Shown: positions 24,922-33,952 of the stretch, one piece after another
Position numbering within the stretch: position 1 is the stretch's first letter
How the letters are laid out: each line of letters opens with the position of its first letter
Source: Treponema sp.
GTDB taxonomy: Bacteria; Spirochaetota; Spirochaetia; Treponematales; Treponemataceae
Length of the DNA: 64,000 bases
Assembly (NCBI GenBank): GCA_024693045.1
Contig: JAILLQ010000045.1
Coordinates: 1 to 64,000 of the forward strand
Direction: 5' to 3'
Position numbers and translations under genes: made by a program
Notes under the pieces: model-generated
Databases searched by the model: none
What the model was told of the DNA's origin: nothing
The model's input: only the letters and a program-made list of their open reading frames with translations

Positions 24922-25629
24922 TTATGGAAGATATTCCAGGTTTACATTCTTAAGTGCGGTCATGAGCCGCATTTTTGTTTTTTCGTCTCCATCGGTAAGA
25001 ATTTCCAGTTTTTTTCTGGCGTCTTTTCTTCCGCTGTTTTCCTGATAATTACAAGTGCAGGTATAGCCAAAATAACCATTCTTTTTTGCGTGTTCAATTA
25101 TAACTTCAACTGGAGTATAACAGAGAGGACGGATTATCGTTACCGGAAACTTGTCGTATTTTAATCTAGGAATCATGGTACTCATAACTCCTTTATGAAG
25201 TGCGTTCATGAGGAAAGTTTCAAGTATATCATCTAAGTGATGGCCCAAACAAACTTTATTATAACCATTTTCTGCCGCATAACGATTCAGTTCCAGCCTT
25301 CTTTGCGAAGAACACCAGTAACAACTCATTTTTTGACCAGCTTTAACCCTTTCCAGCGTATTTACCTGAAGCTGGCGAAAATCAACATTCCATTCCTTAA
25401 AAGAATCTATAATGCCCTGGGGTAAAGGAGGAGCAAAATCTGTGTGAATATAAAGAGCTGTGAAAGAAAAATTGGCATTAGGGCGCCGAAGTCTATTGGA
25501 AAAATATTCAATCAGAGCTGTAGAATCTTTTCCTCCACTTGCACCAATTAAAATTCTATCACCCTTTTCTATCAGTTTGTAATCAAAAACTGCTTTATCG
25601 ATTAAAGAATATAATCTGTTTTTTTCCAT
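24922..25629 (-). CDS. ttcA: TtcA-type tRNA cytidine(32) 2-sulfurtransferase
   Basis: 235 residues. The PP-loop ATPase motif GASGGKDSTAL is near residue 30. CYWCSSQRR supplies the CxxC pair, and GHHLDDILETFLMN is the family helix motif. A third Cys region, YTCTCNYQ, is near the C-terminus. These are the features of the TtcA group, which uses a 4Fe-4S cluster and ATP to thiolate C32 of tRNA. It is shorter than enterobacterial TtcA (about 310), like the compact forms seen in many anaerobes, so a related thiolase such as a TtuA-like enzyme is not excluded. It is the last gene of the leftward chain EF-G, VanY-like, kdgK, eda, ttcA. Confidence 0.85.
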   Translation of the reverse strand: MEKNRLYSLIDKAVFDYKLIEKGDRILIGASGGKDSTALIEYFSNRLRRPNANFSFTALYIHTDFAPPLPQGIIDSFKEWNVDFRQLQVNTLERVKAGQKMSCYWCSSQRRLELNRYAAENGYNKVCLGHHLDDILETFLMNALHKGVMSTMIPRLKYDKFPVTIIRPLCYTPVEVIIEHAKKNGYFGYTCTCNYQENSGRKDARKKLEILTDGDEKTKMRLMTALKNVNLEYLP

Positions 25630-25632
25630 AAG

Positions 25633-26211
25633 TTACTTACACAAAAATGAACCGCTTACACAAAGTACATTTTGGCACTTTTTGTAATCTTCCGCATTTT
25701 CAGCATTAACTCCACCAGTAACAATAAAATTTACATCAGGATAAGGACCTGAAAGAGTTTTTAAATACTCTGTTCCACCTAAAAGTTTTACTGGAAAAAG
25801 TTTAAGAGTATCAAGTTTGTACATAAGTGCACATTCTATTTCTCCAGGAGTTGATACGCCTGGAAAAACAGGAAAATGCTTTTTTACACAATATTTAACG
25901 GTAGAAGGATTGAAACCTGCTGTCAAAATAAAGCGGGCGCCGGCCTTTATTGCTCTTCTTGCAAGGTAAGGATTAGTTATTGTTGCAGCACCGATAAGCA
26001 TTTCAGGAACAGCATCTCTTACTGCTCTAATGCACTCATCACTTCCGTCATAGTTATTCTTGTCCCGGTAAGCAATTTCCATGGCTTTAACACCTTTTTC
26101 TAAAAGGCCTTTTGCAATGACAACTGCCTGAGAAGGTAGAGTTGTCTGAACAACAGCTAAACCGTTAGAAGAAGCAAGAAGATTTTTTACTGTATCATAA
26201 TTTTTAATCAT
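25633..26211 (-). CDS. eda: KDPG/KHG aldolase
   Basis: 192 residues, slightly short for the class I KDPG aldolases. Glu45 (MEIAYRD, base catalyst position) and Arg49 are kept. The Schiff-base Lys is in LKLFPVKLLGG, at residue 137. IVTGGVN near the end binds phosphate. It splits 2-keto-3-deoxy-6-phosphogluconate into pyruvate and glyceraldehyde 3-phosphate. The start codon follows directly on the kdgK stop without an intervening base, so the two are coupled. Together they form the lower part of keto-deoxy-gluconate (uronate or pectin-derived sugar) breakdown. Confidence 0.93.
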   Translation of the reverse strand: MIKNYDTVKNLLASSNGLAVVQTTLPSQAVVIAKGLLEKGVKAMEIAYRDKNNYDGSDECIRAVRDAVPEMLIGAATITNPYLARRAIKAGARFILTAGFNPSTVKYCVKKHFPVFPGVSTPGEIECALMYKLDTLKLFPVKLLGGTEYLKTLSGPYPDVNFIVTGGVNAENAEDYKKCQNVLCVSGSFLCK

Positions 26212-27237
26212 TTATCTTTGAATCCTTCCGTTACTATTTCCGTCAGCAAGATTTTCAATTTCCTTTTTTGTAGCAAGATTAAAATCACCTGGAATAGAAT
26301 GCTTCAAGCAACCTGCGGCTGTTGCAAAATCCAGAGCCTTTCTTTCACCATCAGAATCTTTACTGAATGTTGTAAGACCGTAAATAAGACCAGCCGCAAA
26401 ACTGTCTCCAGCCCCAACCCTTTCAACAATATTTTCTATATCGTAATTAGCACTTTCATAAAAACCTGTTTTTCCGCTCAAAACTGCTGACCATCCGTTT
26501 CTATCCGCACTATAGCTATGTCGAAGAGTTACCGCCAGGTAAGAAACATTAGGATAAGCTTTTTTAACATCCTGACACAGATTTTTATAGCTTTCCAATG
26601 GTGTATTATAATTTTTTAATGGAATGCCTAAGCAATTCTGCACATCTTCTTCATTTGCAACCAAAAGATCAGCCTTTGACGCAAGTAGAGGCATAACAAT
26701 CTTTGCTTCCTTACCATATTTCCACAACTTTTTACGGAAATTCAAATCAAGAGAAACTATACAGCCTGCTTTTTTTGCTTCTTCCATGGCTTTTACAACT
26801 GAATCACAGGCTTCCTGACTAAGAGCTGGACTAACTCCAGAAACATGAAACCATGAAGCATCAGAAAAGATATGTTTCCAATCATATTCATCAGGCTTTG
26901 TAAGGGCAAAGACGCTAGAACTTCTGTCGTAAATAACCTGACTTGGACGCTGGCAGGCACCATCTTCTAGAAAATAAATACCAAGGCGTCCTTCTTTTTG
27001 CAAAGAGTTTACATTTACACCATATTGACGAAGAGAATTTTTTGCTGCAAGACCAATGGCGTTGTCTGGCAATGCTGTTACATATTCTGTATGTTTTCCC
27101 AAAATAGCAAGAGAAACGGCTACATTGGCTTCACTTCCACCAAAAACCGCTTCAAATTTTGGATTCTGAAAAAAACGCTCTTTTCCTTCCGGTTTTAAGC
27201 GCAGCATTAATTCACCAAACAGAACAATCTTACTCAT
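26212..27237 (-). CDS. kdgK: 2-keto-3-deoxygluconate kinase (PfkB family)
   Basis: 341 residues. The PfkB/ribokinase fold is shown by FGELMLRLKPEG at the N-terminus, the GGSEANVAVSLA substrate loop and the anion-hole/catalytic motif VGAGDSFAAGLIYG. The N-terminal pattern and tight coupling with eda point to KDG kinase rather than another sugar kinase. It phosphorylates 2-keto-3-deoxygluconate with ATP to give the eda substrate. There is no SD before the ATG; the gene starts 1 nt after the upstream stop. Confidence 0.92.
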   Translation of the reverse strand: MSKIVLFGELMLRLKPEGKERFFQNPKFEAVFGGSEANVAVSLAILGKHTEYVTALPDNAIGLAAKNSLRQYGVNVNSLQKEGRLGIYFLEDGACQRPSQVIYDRSSSVFALTKPDEYDWKHIFSDASWFHVSGVSPALSQEACDSVVKAMEEAKKAGCIVSLDLNFRKKLWKYGKEAKIVMPLLASKADLLVANEEDVQNCLGIPLKNYNTPLESYKNLCQDVKKAYPNVSYLAVTLRHSYSADRNGWSAVLSGKTGFYESANYDIENIVERVGAGDSFAAGLIYGLTTFSKDSDGERKALDFATAAGCLKHSIPGDFNLATKKEIENLADGNSNGRIQR

Positions 27238-27238
27238 T

Positions 27239-28012
27239 TTACAACTGTTTCCACAAATCTATAAATTCAAGCATATACTGCTGTACATCGCAGAACCATT
27301 TTTTTTGCATCTGACAGGCAGGAACGCCAATATATCTAAAATGCCAGCATTCCCAGCGATATCCTGTTATATCTTCATAATTTTTCGGGAATGATAAACT
27401 CCATCCGAACTTTGCAGCATTTTTGTAAACCCACTGCCCCATTGGAGTTGTATCAAAATCATCTGTAATTGAACCAAAGTCAATAGCGACCCCAAGCTGA
27501 TGCTGGCTTGTACCAGGACGAGCACTTTCCCGTTCAGCCTCTTCAAGCCCATCAATAGCAACCCATCGGGCAAAAAGTTTTTCCTGATAAGAATATGAGC
27601 GGTAAGTTGAACTGACCAGCAGACGGATTCCATCATCCAAGGCAGCTTTAGCCATAACAGACAAAGCCTTTTCTACATCTGGTCGTAAGGAAAGATCATT
27701 TCTATTTATTGCATACAAATCGTTTTTTACAAGATGAACTAAATCTTTAGGCTCGTAATCCGAAGATACCGAGTGTTTTTTATCTATAAGGTAATACAAG
27801 TTTAAATCATCAGACCTATAGTTTTTTTCAGCTGCCAGAACTACACCCAAATCCTTTAAAAACTGGGCTTTATCTGTAATATTCAATTCTTTCTGAGCCC
27901 TCGCAGACATTTTGGAAAGAACTAAATCAACCTTCTTTAAATCTTCCCTGGACTGAGAATATACAGAGAAAAAAAACAGAAAAAATGAAACAAACGCAAA
28001 AATCTTTTTCAT
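27239..28012 (-). CDS. VanY-type D-alanyl-D-alanine carboxypeptidase (M15B)
   Basis: 257 residues with a cleavable signal peptide ending near VYSQS (residue 20). The catalytic domain has the zinc-binding S-x-H-x6-D motif (GTSQHQLGVAIDFG) and the E-x-W-H site (RWECWHFRY). VanY-like enzymes trim the terminal D-Ala from peptidoglycan stem peptides in the periplasm. It has a perfect AGGAGG RBS. In context it separates the EF-G gene from kdgK-eda, so the operon mixes unrelated functions; no vancomycin-resistance genes are nearby, so a housekeeping cell-wall role is likely. Confidence 0.92.
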   Translation of the reverse strand: MKKIFAFVSFFLFFFSVYSQSREDLKKVDLVLSKMSARAQKELNITDKAQFLKDLGVVLAAEKNYRSDDLNLYYLIDKKHSVSSDYEPKDLVHLVKNDLYAINRNDLSLRPDVEKALSVMAKAALDDGIRLLVSSTYRSYSYQEKLFARWVAIDGLEEAERESARPGTSQHQLGVAIDFGSITDDFDTTPMGQWVYKNAAKFGWSLSFPKNYEDITGYRWECWHFRYIGVPACQMQKKWFCDVQQYMLEFIDLWKQL

Positions 28013-28027
28013 AATATACCTCCTAGA

Positions 28028-30085
28028 TTAATATTCGGTACCAAGACCTCCAACTTTTACCTGGAAGTGGCTGAATTCCATACTGAATGAAGCCATTCCT
28101 TTTGTTGCAGAGCGAAGATTTGTAGTGAAACCGAACATTTTTGCCATTGGAGCCTGAGCATGAATAAGATCACCACTAGTCTTAGAGTCCTGACCCAAAA
28201 TCATACCGCCCCTCTGAGTCATTTGACTCATAGCTTCACCAACGAATTCTTTAGGACAAGTAATATCAACATTCATTACTGGTTCCAAAAGTTCAGGCTT
28301 GGCCATATTGCAGACTTTATCAAAAGCCTGGGCTGCACAAGCTTCAAAAGCAAAAGTTGAAGCTGTAAGTTCATCATAATCAATTCCGGTAACAGTAACT
28401 GCTGTATCTGTACAAGGGTAGCCAACATTGATTCCAGCTTCCAAAGAAGATTTGAATCCATTTTCAACTGCAGCGTAAATTTCTTCTGGAATCTCATTAT
28501 TGCGGACTGTACATGCATAACTGTTTCCGCTTCCTGTTTCCCTAGGCTCAACCTTAACTGTAATACCGGCTTTATTTTCTTTACCTGCAAGAACTTTTTC
28601 AAAGACTTCTGTGGTTTCAGCCGCTGCAGTAACAGCTTCCCTGTAAGTAACCTGAGGAGCTCCTACACGACACTTAACACCAAAATCATCCTTCATTCTT
28701 GTAACAAGAACGTCCAGATGAAGTTCACCCATTCCACTTATGATAAGCTGTCCTGTTTCTGCGTCTTCATGATAAGTAAATGTAGGATCTTCTTTTGAAA
28801 GGATTTCAAGAGTTTCATTCATTTTATCCCTTTCACTCATGCTTTCTGGTTCAAGAGAAACAGAAATTACAGGCTGAGGGAAAACAGGTTCTTCGAGCAG
28901 AACAGGGAAACCTTCACTTCCGATGGAATCACCTGTCTGAGCAAGCTTTAATCCAACAAATACGGCAATGTCACCTGCTTCGATTGCATTAACAGCTTCA
29001 CTCTTGTCTGCATGCATTCTCAAAATACGGTTTACTCTTTCGCGCTTCTTTTTGTTGATATTAAGAATCTGGCTACCAGAAGCAATTTTTCCTGAATACA
29101 TGCGAACATAACAAAGGGAGCCCATTTCTTTATCATACTGAATTTTAAATACAAGGCCCAAAGCCTGCTTTGAAACATCACAAGGAATTTCAACAGCTTC
29201 TTCTTTATCTTTTTTTACATGAAGACCTTTAGCAGGTGGAATATCTGTAGGACATGGAAGATAATCAATTACAGCGTCAATTAAAGGCTGAACTCCCTGG
29301 TTATGGCGGCTAGAGCCCATTACAACAGGAACAAGAGTTCTTGAAATTGTAGCTTTTCTCAAAGCAGCCTTTAACTGTTCAACAGTAAGTTCTCCACCTT
29401 CAAGGTAGATTTCTGCAAGTTCATCATCCGCAGAAGCAACCTGATCGATTAGTTTTTCTCGCCACTGATTGGCCATATCTAAATAACCTTCATCAATATC
29501 GCTTTCTACAACTTTTTCACCTTCATCACCTTCAAAACGAATTTCCTTCATCTTGAGCAGGTCGATAACACCTTCAAAATCCTGCCCTTCCCCGATAGGA
29601 ATCTGAAGAGCTACACATTCAACACCAAATTTTGAAGCGATATCATCCTTTGAACCAAAGAAGTCTGCACCGATACGGTCCATTTTGTTCATGTATACAA
29701 TTCGTGGAACTTTAAAAGTATCAGCCTGTTTCCATACAGTTTCTGTCTGAGGCTGAACGCCATCTACGGCACAAATTACAGCAACAGCTCCATCCAAAAC
29801 TCTAAGAGAGCGCTCTACTTCAGCGGTAAAGTCAACATGTCCCGGAGTATCAATAATATTAATTTGGTGGTTTTTCCAAGTTGTTGTAGTGGCAGCAGAA
29901 CAAATTGTAATTCCTCGTTCCTGCTCCTGCTGCATCCAGTCCATAGTAGCCTGACCGTTATCAATTTCACCGATTTTATGAATTTTTCCAGTGTAATAAA
30001 GAATACGTTCTGTAGTAGTTGTTTTTCCAGCGTCAATATGAGCCATAATTCCAATATTGCGCATTTTTTTAAGGTCAACAGGCAT
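28028..30085 (-). CDS. Elongation factor G
   Basis: 685 residues from ATG 30085, which has GAGGA about 8 nt upstream; a TTG four codons earlier lies inside that RBS and is rejected. All five GTPase motifs are seen: AHIDAGKTTTTE, RGIT, DTPGHVDF, NKMD, and the G5 region. The length and domain order (G, II, III, IV, V) fit EF-G. Two things argue that it may be a second EF-G (many spirochaetes carry the spdEFG paralogues) rather than the str-operon copy: rpsL, rpsG and tuf are absent, and the switch region reads ITICSAATT where ITITSAAT is usual. It catalyses ribosomal translocation and/or recycling. First gene of the leftward chain to ttcA. Confidence 0.93.
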   Translation of the reverse strand: MPVDLKKMRNIGIMAHIDAGKTTTTERILYYTGKIHKIGEIDNGQATMDWMQQEQERGITICSAATTTTWKNHQINIIDTPGHVDFTAEVERSLRVLDGAVAVICAVDGVQPQTETVWKQADTFKVPRIVYMNKMDRIGADFFGSKDDIASKFGVECVALQIPIGEGQDFEGVIDLLKMKEIRFEGDEGEKVVESDIDEGYLDMANQWREKLIDQVASADDELAEIYLEGGELTVEQLKAALRKATISRTLVPVVMGSSRHNQGVQPLIDAVIDYLPCPTDIPPAKGLHVKKDKEEAVEIPCDVSKQALGLVFKIQYDKEMGSLCYVRMYSGKIASGSQILNINKKKRERVNRILRMHADKSEAVNAIEAGDIAVFVGLKLAQTGDSIGSEGFPVLLEEPVFPQPVISVSLEPESMSERDKMNETLEILSKEDPTFTYHEDAETGQLIISGMGELHLDVLVTRMKDDFGVKCRVGAPQVTYREAVTAAAETTEVFEKVLAGKENKAGITVKVEPRETGSGNSYACTVRNNEIPEEIYAAVENGFKSSLEAGINVGYPCTDTAVTVTGIDYDELTASTFAFEACAAQAFDKVCNMAKPELLEPVMNVDITCPKEFVGEAMSQMTQRGGMILGQDSKTSGDLIHAQAPMAKMFGFTTNLRSATKGMASFSMEFSHFQVKVGGLGTEY

Positions 30086-30221
30086 AATTTTCCTCAATCT
30101 TCTAATAGAATAAAAAGTGTAAATATTTTAACGAACTTAAGCCTTTTTCACAATGCAAAAAGCCAGATAATTCATACTTTGCTGCTTATATTTTTTTCAA
30201 AAAAAAGAGATTATAAAGATG

Positions 30222-30836
30222 TCAGATTTCAAAAACACAGTCTTTTCCTGCAATCGGTAAAGTCAGACGAAAACTTTCGAGTTGCAATTCTTTGATTCCC
30301 ATATTTTTTCGAAGAAGTTTATTCAATTTAAAATTTCCATGACGATCGTCACCAGCAATAGGACAATTATTTTTTGAAAGATGTATACGAATCTGGTGCA
30401 TTCGACCGGTTTCCAGTCTAAGAATTATTGTAGAAAGAATCAGAGTTTCTTCACCACATTCAAGACTTTTTTCCTCAAGAACCTGATAATGAGTAACAGC
30501 AGCTTTTTCATTTCCATGCTGAATAACATTTGTGCGTATAGTACCCTTTTTAGAAGGCATTTTTCCAATACACAGAGCCCTATATTCCTTTCTTACAAGT
30601 TTACCAGAAATCATTTTTGTCCATTTTGCAGCTGCCTTAGAAGACTTAGCTACAATCATAAGACCTTTTGTATCCCTATCCAGACGATGAACAAGATATA
30701 TAGGGTAACCTAACTGCAAAGGCAATTCTTTATCCAAAGGATGAGCAATTCCTTCCCCCCCCTGAACAGCAATGCCAGAAGCTTTATTTATAACTAGAAT
30801 TTCGTCATTTTCATATAAAATAGGTATTTCTTTCAT
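30222..30836 (-). CDS. RluA-family pseudouridine synthase
   Basis: 204 residues from ATG 30836; a GTG 12 codons upstream is possible, but those codons look like promoter sequence. HRLDRDTKGLMIVAK holds the catalytic Asp (residue 53) of the RluA family. GRMHQIRIH near the C-terminus is the conserved RNA-binding turn. There is no S4 domain, so it is a compact, RluA/TruC-like single-domain enzyme acting on tRNA or rRNA uridines. No SD is seen. The gene is divergent from the transglutaminase-like gene at 30885. Confidence 0.9.
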   Translation of the reverse strand: MKEIPILYENDEILVINKASGIAVQGGEGIAHPLDKELPLQLGYPIYLVHRLDRDTKGLMIVAKSSKAAAKWTKMISGKLVRKEYRALCIGKMPSKKGTIRTNVIQHGNEKAAVTHYQVLEEKSLECGEETLILSTIILRLETGRMHQIRIHLSKNNCPIAGDDRHGNFKLNKLLRKNMGIKELQLESFRLTLPIAGKDCVFEI

Positions 30837-30884
30837 CCGATAATAATATAAACCAAAAACATATAAATTCACAAGGATTAAAAC

Positions 30885-32063
30885 ATGAAACTAAAAAGCT
30901 TACCTTTGCTTCTTTCAATTATTTTATTTGCATTTCTTCCATTCTTTTTTAGTGCAGAAGAAGTAATCGACAATGACTTTGGTTATTCGTTAGACATCCC
31001 AGAAGGCTACAAGGTTATAGGCTATACTCCTGATGGAACTTCCTATCAATTCCAGCATTCAAAAATCCCTGTTAATTTAGTTCTAAAACTATACCTTAAT
31101 GGCCAATACAATAAATCAAGAACAGCACTAAAGGAAACTTTGGATAAACTTTCAGCTCAATATGACAACATCGATTCTTTTTACTGGAACGACAAAATCT
31201 GCTCAATAACAACTTTCAAGTCAACATCAACTAATCCTGCAGGTTCCAAGGGATGGGCAATTTCAACTCCGCTAAGTCAAGAAGAAAACAAACTAGTCCT
31301 TTTGTGTTACGCAGATGAAAAAGTTGCAGCTTCTTGTGAACAGTTCATGATTTCAACATTAAATTCCCTGGAAATAGGAGACGGTTCAAAAAGGAAACCT
31401 GGAATTATCACAAGTTATGCTTATCCAGGAGCTGGAGAAAAAGAAGTTTTTTTTGATATAGCAGAAAAACACATAAGAACAACTATTGATTCTGAAGATT
31501 CTCAGGCAAACCAGTTTGTAATCGACTGTGAATTTGCAGTTCTTAAACTTTATGCAAATGACGAAAAGTGGAAGGAAGCCTGGCAGCGCTACTACAGATT
31601 AATTTTCAGAGATTCATATTCACGCCTTGATAAAGCCGCAGAAGACATAAGAAATACTCTAAACCAATTAACATTGAAAAGTAAAAAAGAAGAGGAAGTG
31701 ATATTAAATGAACTTCTGCTAAACTGGGTTCAAAATATGGACTATACAAGGGAAACAAAGGCAAGTGAGGCAGATTTCACAAGCGTAATCGATATTTTAT
31801 GCGGAAAAGGAAGCGATTGCGACAGCAGAAGCCTTTTACTATGCTGCCTTATGGAACATTATGGAATTAAATCAGAATTATTTATAAGTAAAATATACTC
31901 TCATGCAGTTTATGGCCTGGATTTAAATCTTTCTGGAGCAAAAATCAACGTTCACGGTATAGATTTTCTGCTGAACGAAACAACTGCGAAAAATATAAAA
32001 CCAGGGCTTATTGCACAGGATCAAAGCAAAACAGAAAACTGGATTCCTGTAGATTTGCCCTAA
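30885..32063 (+). CDS. Exported protein with transglutaminase-like domain
   Basis: 392 residues. A signal peptide (MKLKSLPLLL to FFFSAEE) is followed by a beta-rich domain of about 150 residues with no assignable family. The C-terminal 90 residues resemble the transglutaminase/peptidase-like core: GSDCDSRSLLLCCLMEHYGI with Cys312 at the active-site position, then YSHAVYGLDL with His340. The third catalytic residue, usually Asp, falls at Asn364/Glu365 (FLLNETT), so activity is uncertain. The product probably acts in the periplasm on peptides or peptidoglycan crosslinks. AAGGA precedes the ATG. It converges with the HTH-EIIA gene. Confidence 0.75.
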   Translation: MKLKSLPLLLSIILFAFLPFFFSAEEVIDNDFGYSLDIPEGYKVIGYTPDGTSYQFQHSKIPVNLVLKLYLNGQYNKSRTALKETLDKLSAQYDNIDSFYWNDKICSITTFKSTSTNPAGSKGWAISTPLSQEENKLVLLCYADEKVAASCEQFMISTLNSLEIGDGSKRKPGIITSYAYPGAGEKEVFFDIAEKHIRTTIDSEDSQANQFVIDCEFAVLKLYANDEKWKEAWQRYYRLIFRDSYSRLDKAAEDIRNTLNQLTLKSKKEEEVILNELLLNWVQNMDYTRETKASEADFTSVIDILCGKGSDCDSRSLLLCCLMEHYGIKSELFISKIYSHAVYGLDLNLSGAKINVHGIDFLLNETTAKNIKPGLIAQDQSKTENWIPVDLP

Positions 32064-32078
32064 TCCTAATAAAGAAAA

Positions 32079-32726
32079 CTAATCTTTAAGCAAAAGTTCG
32101 TAAACCTGGCGAGGATCTTCTGCCTTAGCAAGAGCTTCCCTGAGTCCAGGATTTTTCAATTTTGCAGAAAAATAAGAAATTGTCTTTAGATAGTAAGAAT
32201 GCTGGTTATAAGCTGCTGCAATCATAAAAATAAGATTTACAGGGATGTCGTCAAGACCAACAAAATCTTCAAGAGGCTTTTTGCAAACACCAACGGCCAT
32301 TACAAGGTCTGTTACAGAAGAAAGGCGAACATGTGGTATTGCCAATCCTCTTCCAACAGCAGTAGACATCAAATCTTCTCTCTTAAGAATTTCGGAAACA
32401 AGTTCTTCTTCATGCTTAATCTGAGGAGCTTTTGCAAGAACTCCTGAAAGTTCTACAATTGCATCTCTTTTTGTAGACTGAGAAATAAAAACAACTCTAT
32501 CTGGTGAAAGAATATTTTTTACGATTACTTCGTCTTCAACCTTCTGTTTTGTACCTGAAGAAAGACGCTCATTAACCCACTTTTCAACTTCTGATTTCTT
32601 GAAACGCCATACAGTTCCAATTTTTCCGGCAGGGATTTCACCTTTCTGAGCCCAATCATATACTGTTCTATCTGAAACCCGAAGATATTTTGCAACTTCT
32701 TCGATTGTAAGGATATCGTCTTCCAT
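32079..32726 (-). CDS. HTH (excisionase/MerR-like) fused to PTS EIIA(Ntr)
   Basis: 215 residues from ATG 32726, supported by GGAG about 9 nt upstream. Residues 1-55 are an excisionase-type winged helix (LTIEEVAKYLRVSDRTVYDW to GTVWRFKKSEVEKW). Residues about 70-212 are a PtsN-like EIIA domain with the phosphorylatable His in GLAIPHVR (His132). The fusion implies a DNA-binding regulator whose activity follows its phosphorylation by HPr or NPr. This arrangement is known in treponemes, where PTS regulatory components occur without sugar permeases. No PTS transporter gene is in the window, which supports a regulatory rather than transport role. Confidence 0.92.
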   Translation of the reverse strand: MEDDILTIEEVAKYLRVSDRTVYDWAQKGEIPAGKIGTVWRFKKSEVEKWVNERLSSGTKQKVEDEVIVKNILSPDRVVFISQSTKRDAIVELSGVLAKAPQIKHEEELVSEILKREDLMSTAVGRGLAIPHVRLSSVTDLVMAVGVCKKPLEDFVGLDDIPVNLIFMIAAAYNQHSYYLKTISYFSAKLKNPGLREALAKAEDPRQVYELLLKD

Positions 32727-32881
32727 GCTACAAACTCCATTTTTAAAATCTATTTCATAGAAATATTGTAACATTTAGAAAGTTTTGTCAACTTATGCAA
32801 CCATTTGCAATATTTTCAACCTTTTTCAAACTTATACTTTTATTGACGCACTTTTTCAATTTTTATATCATTTTCTATAAT

Positions 32882-33943
32882 ATGAAGTCTTCAAAAAAAA
32901 TTTCTTGTAACATAATTATTGCTGTTATTTTCTGCGCAGCATATATTCTGTTTGCTATAAAACCTCTACAAACTGAATATCAATTCAAACCTGAATGGAA
33001 AATTGACGTAACAAACCCATCTCTGTCATCTTTTTCAGAAGAAGACACACTGCTTCCATTCAGACTGGGCCAAACTCTAGGTTATTTCACACCGGAAGGA
33101 AAAGTAACTGCCTTCCTGACTTTTCCACAAAAAGCTTCAATTTCCAGCGATTATTACACTTTTTACAATAACAATAATACAGACTGTTCCTTTTTTACTT
33201 CCCGTGGTCAAAAAGTCGGAAAAATCGAAATACCAGGCTTTCCTATGATTGATGAATCAAGACTTTTTGTTTTTTTGCCAGGCGGCTCTTCTTTCGTTGC
33301 CTGCGATAACGAGGGAAAAAGAAAATGGGAATACGGAGGAGCAGTTCCTATAACAGCATTTGACTCTTCTGAAAATGCAATAGTTGCAGGCTTTGCTGAT
33401 GGAAATTTATGTGAATTCAATCTTGAAGGCAAACTTCTTCAGCGATTTGCACCCGGAGGAAGCGATAATCCCGTTATATTGGGAGCGGCGGTTTCAAAAG
33501 ATGGAACTTATATAGCTACAATTTCAGGTCAGAACAAACAGCGCTTCGTACTTGCAAAAAAAGACGATGCTCAGACAAAAATAATCAGCCATGAATTCTT
33601 AAATTCAAATGACACTTCTCAAAAACTTGTAAAATTTAACAAAGAAGATACAGCCGTTTTTTATGCAACAGAAAACGAACTGGGAATAGCTGATATTGAA
33701 AGCGGAACAAAATCTCACTTAAAAATAGATGGAAATGCACTTTCTATTCAGCAGCTTGAAAACACTATATTCCTGCTGACAAAAAAAGATAACAGATATA
33801 CGGTTTATATCATTGAAAAATTTGCCACTCTAACTGGATCTTTTACTTTTAAAGCAGACTGTGCATTTATTCTAACCCATAAAGACAAACTCTTTATCGG
33901 AAAAGATTCTACAATTTCCTGTATTTCTATTTCAAAAAACTAG
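32882..33943 (+). CDS. Membrane-anchored beta-propeller-like protein
   Basis: 353 residues if started at ATG 32882. A longer frame from 32795 would add 29 Phe/Ile-rich residues without RBS. The chosen start gives a basic N-terminus followed by one hydrophobic helix (ISCNIIIAVIFCAAYILFAI), a signal anchor. The rest has repeating strands such as CNEGKRKWEYGG-like and VAGFADGNLCEFNLEG segments of WD40/PQQ-like propellers. No enzyme motif is seen. It is followed after 9 nt by an M23-like protein gene, so the two probably form an envelope pair. The start codon is uncertain because TATAAT abuts this ATG. Confidence 0.65.
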   Translation: MKSSKKISCNIIIAVIFCAAYILFAIKPLQTEYQFKPEWKIDVTNPSLSSFSEEDTLLPFRLGQTLGYFTPEGKVTAFLTFPQKASISSDYYTFYNNNNTDCSFFTSRGQKVGKIEIPGFPMIDESRLFVFLPGGSSFVACDNEGKRKWEYGGAVPITAFDSSENAIVAGFADGNLCEFNLEGKLLQRFAPGGSDNPVILGAAVSKDGTYIATISGQNKQRFVLAKKDDAQTKIISHEFLNSNDTSQKLVKFNKEDTAVFYATENELGIADIESGTKSHLKIDGNALSIQQLENTIFLLTKKDNRYTVYIIEKFATLTGSFTFKADCAFILTHKDKLFIGKDSTISCISISKN

Positions 33944-33952
33944 GACATAAAA

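Noticed and set aside
27239..28012. VanY-like gene as part of a vancomycin-resistance cluster
   Set aside because: No vanH, vanA/B, vanX or regulator is nearby; an ordinary cell-wall carboxypeptidase is more likely.
30086..30097. TTG start four codons upstream in EF-G
   Set aside because: These codons form the GAGGA ribosome-binding site for the ATG at 30085.
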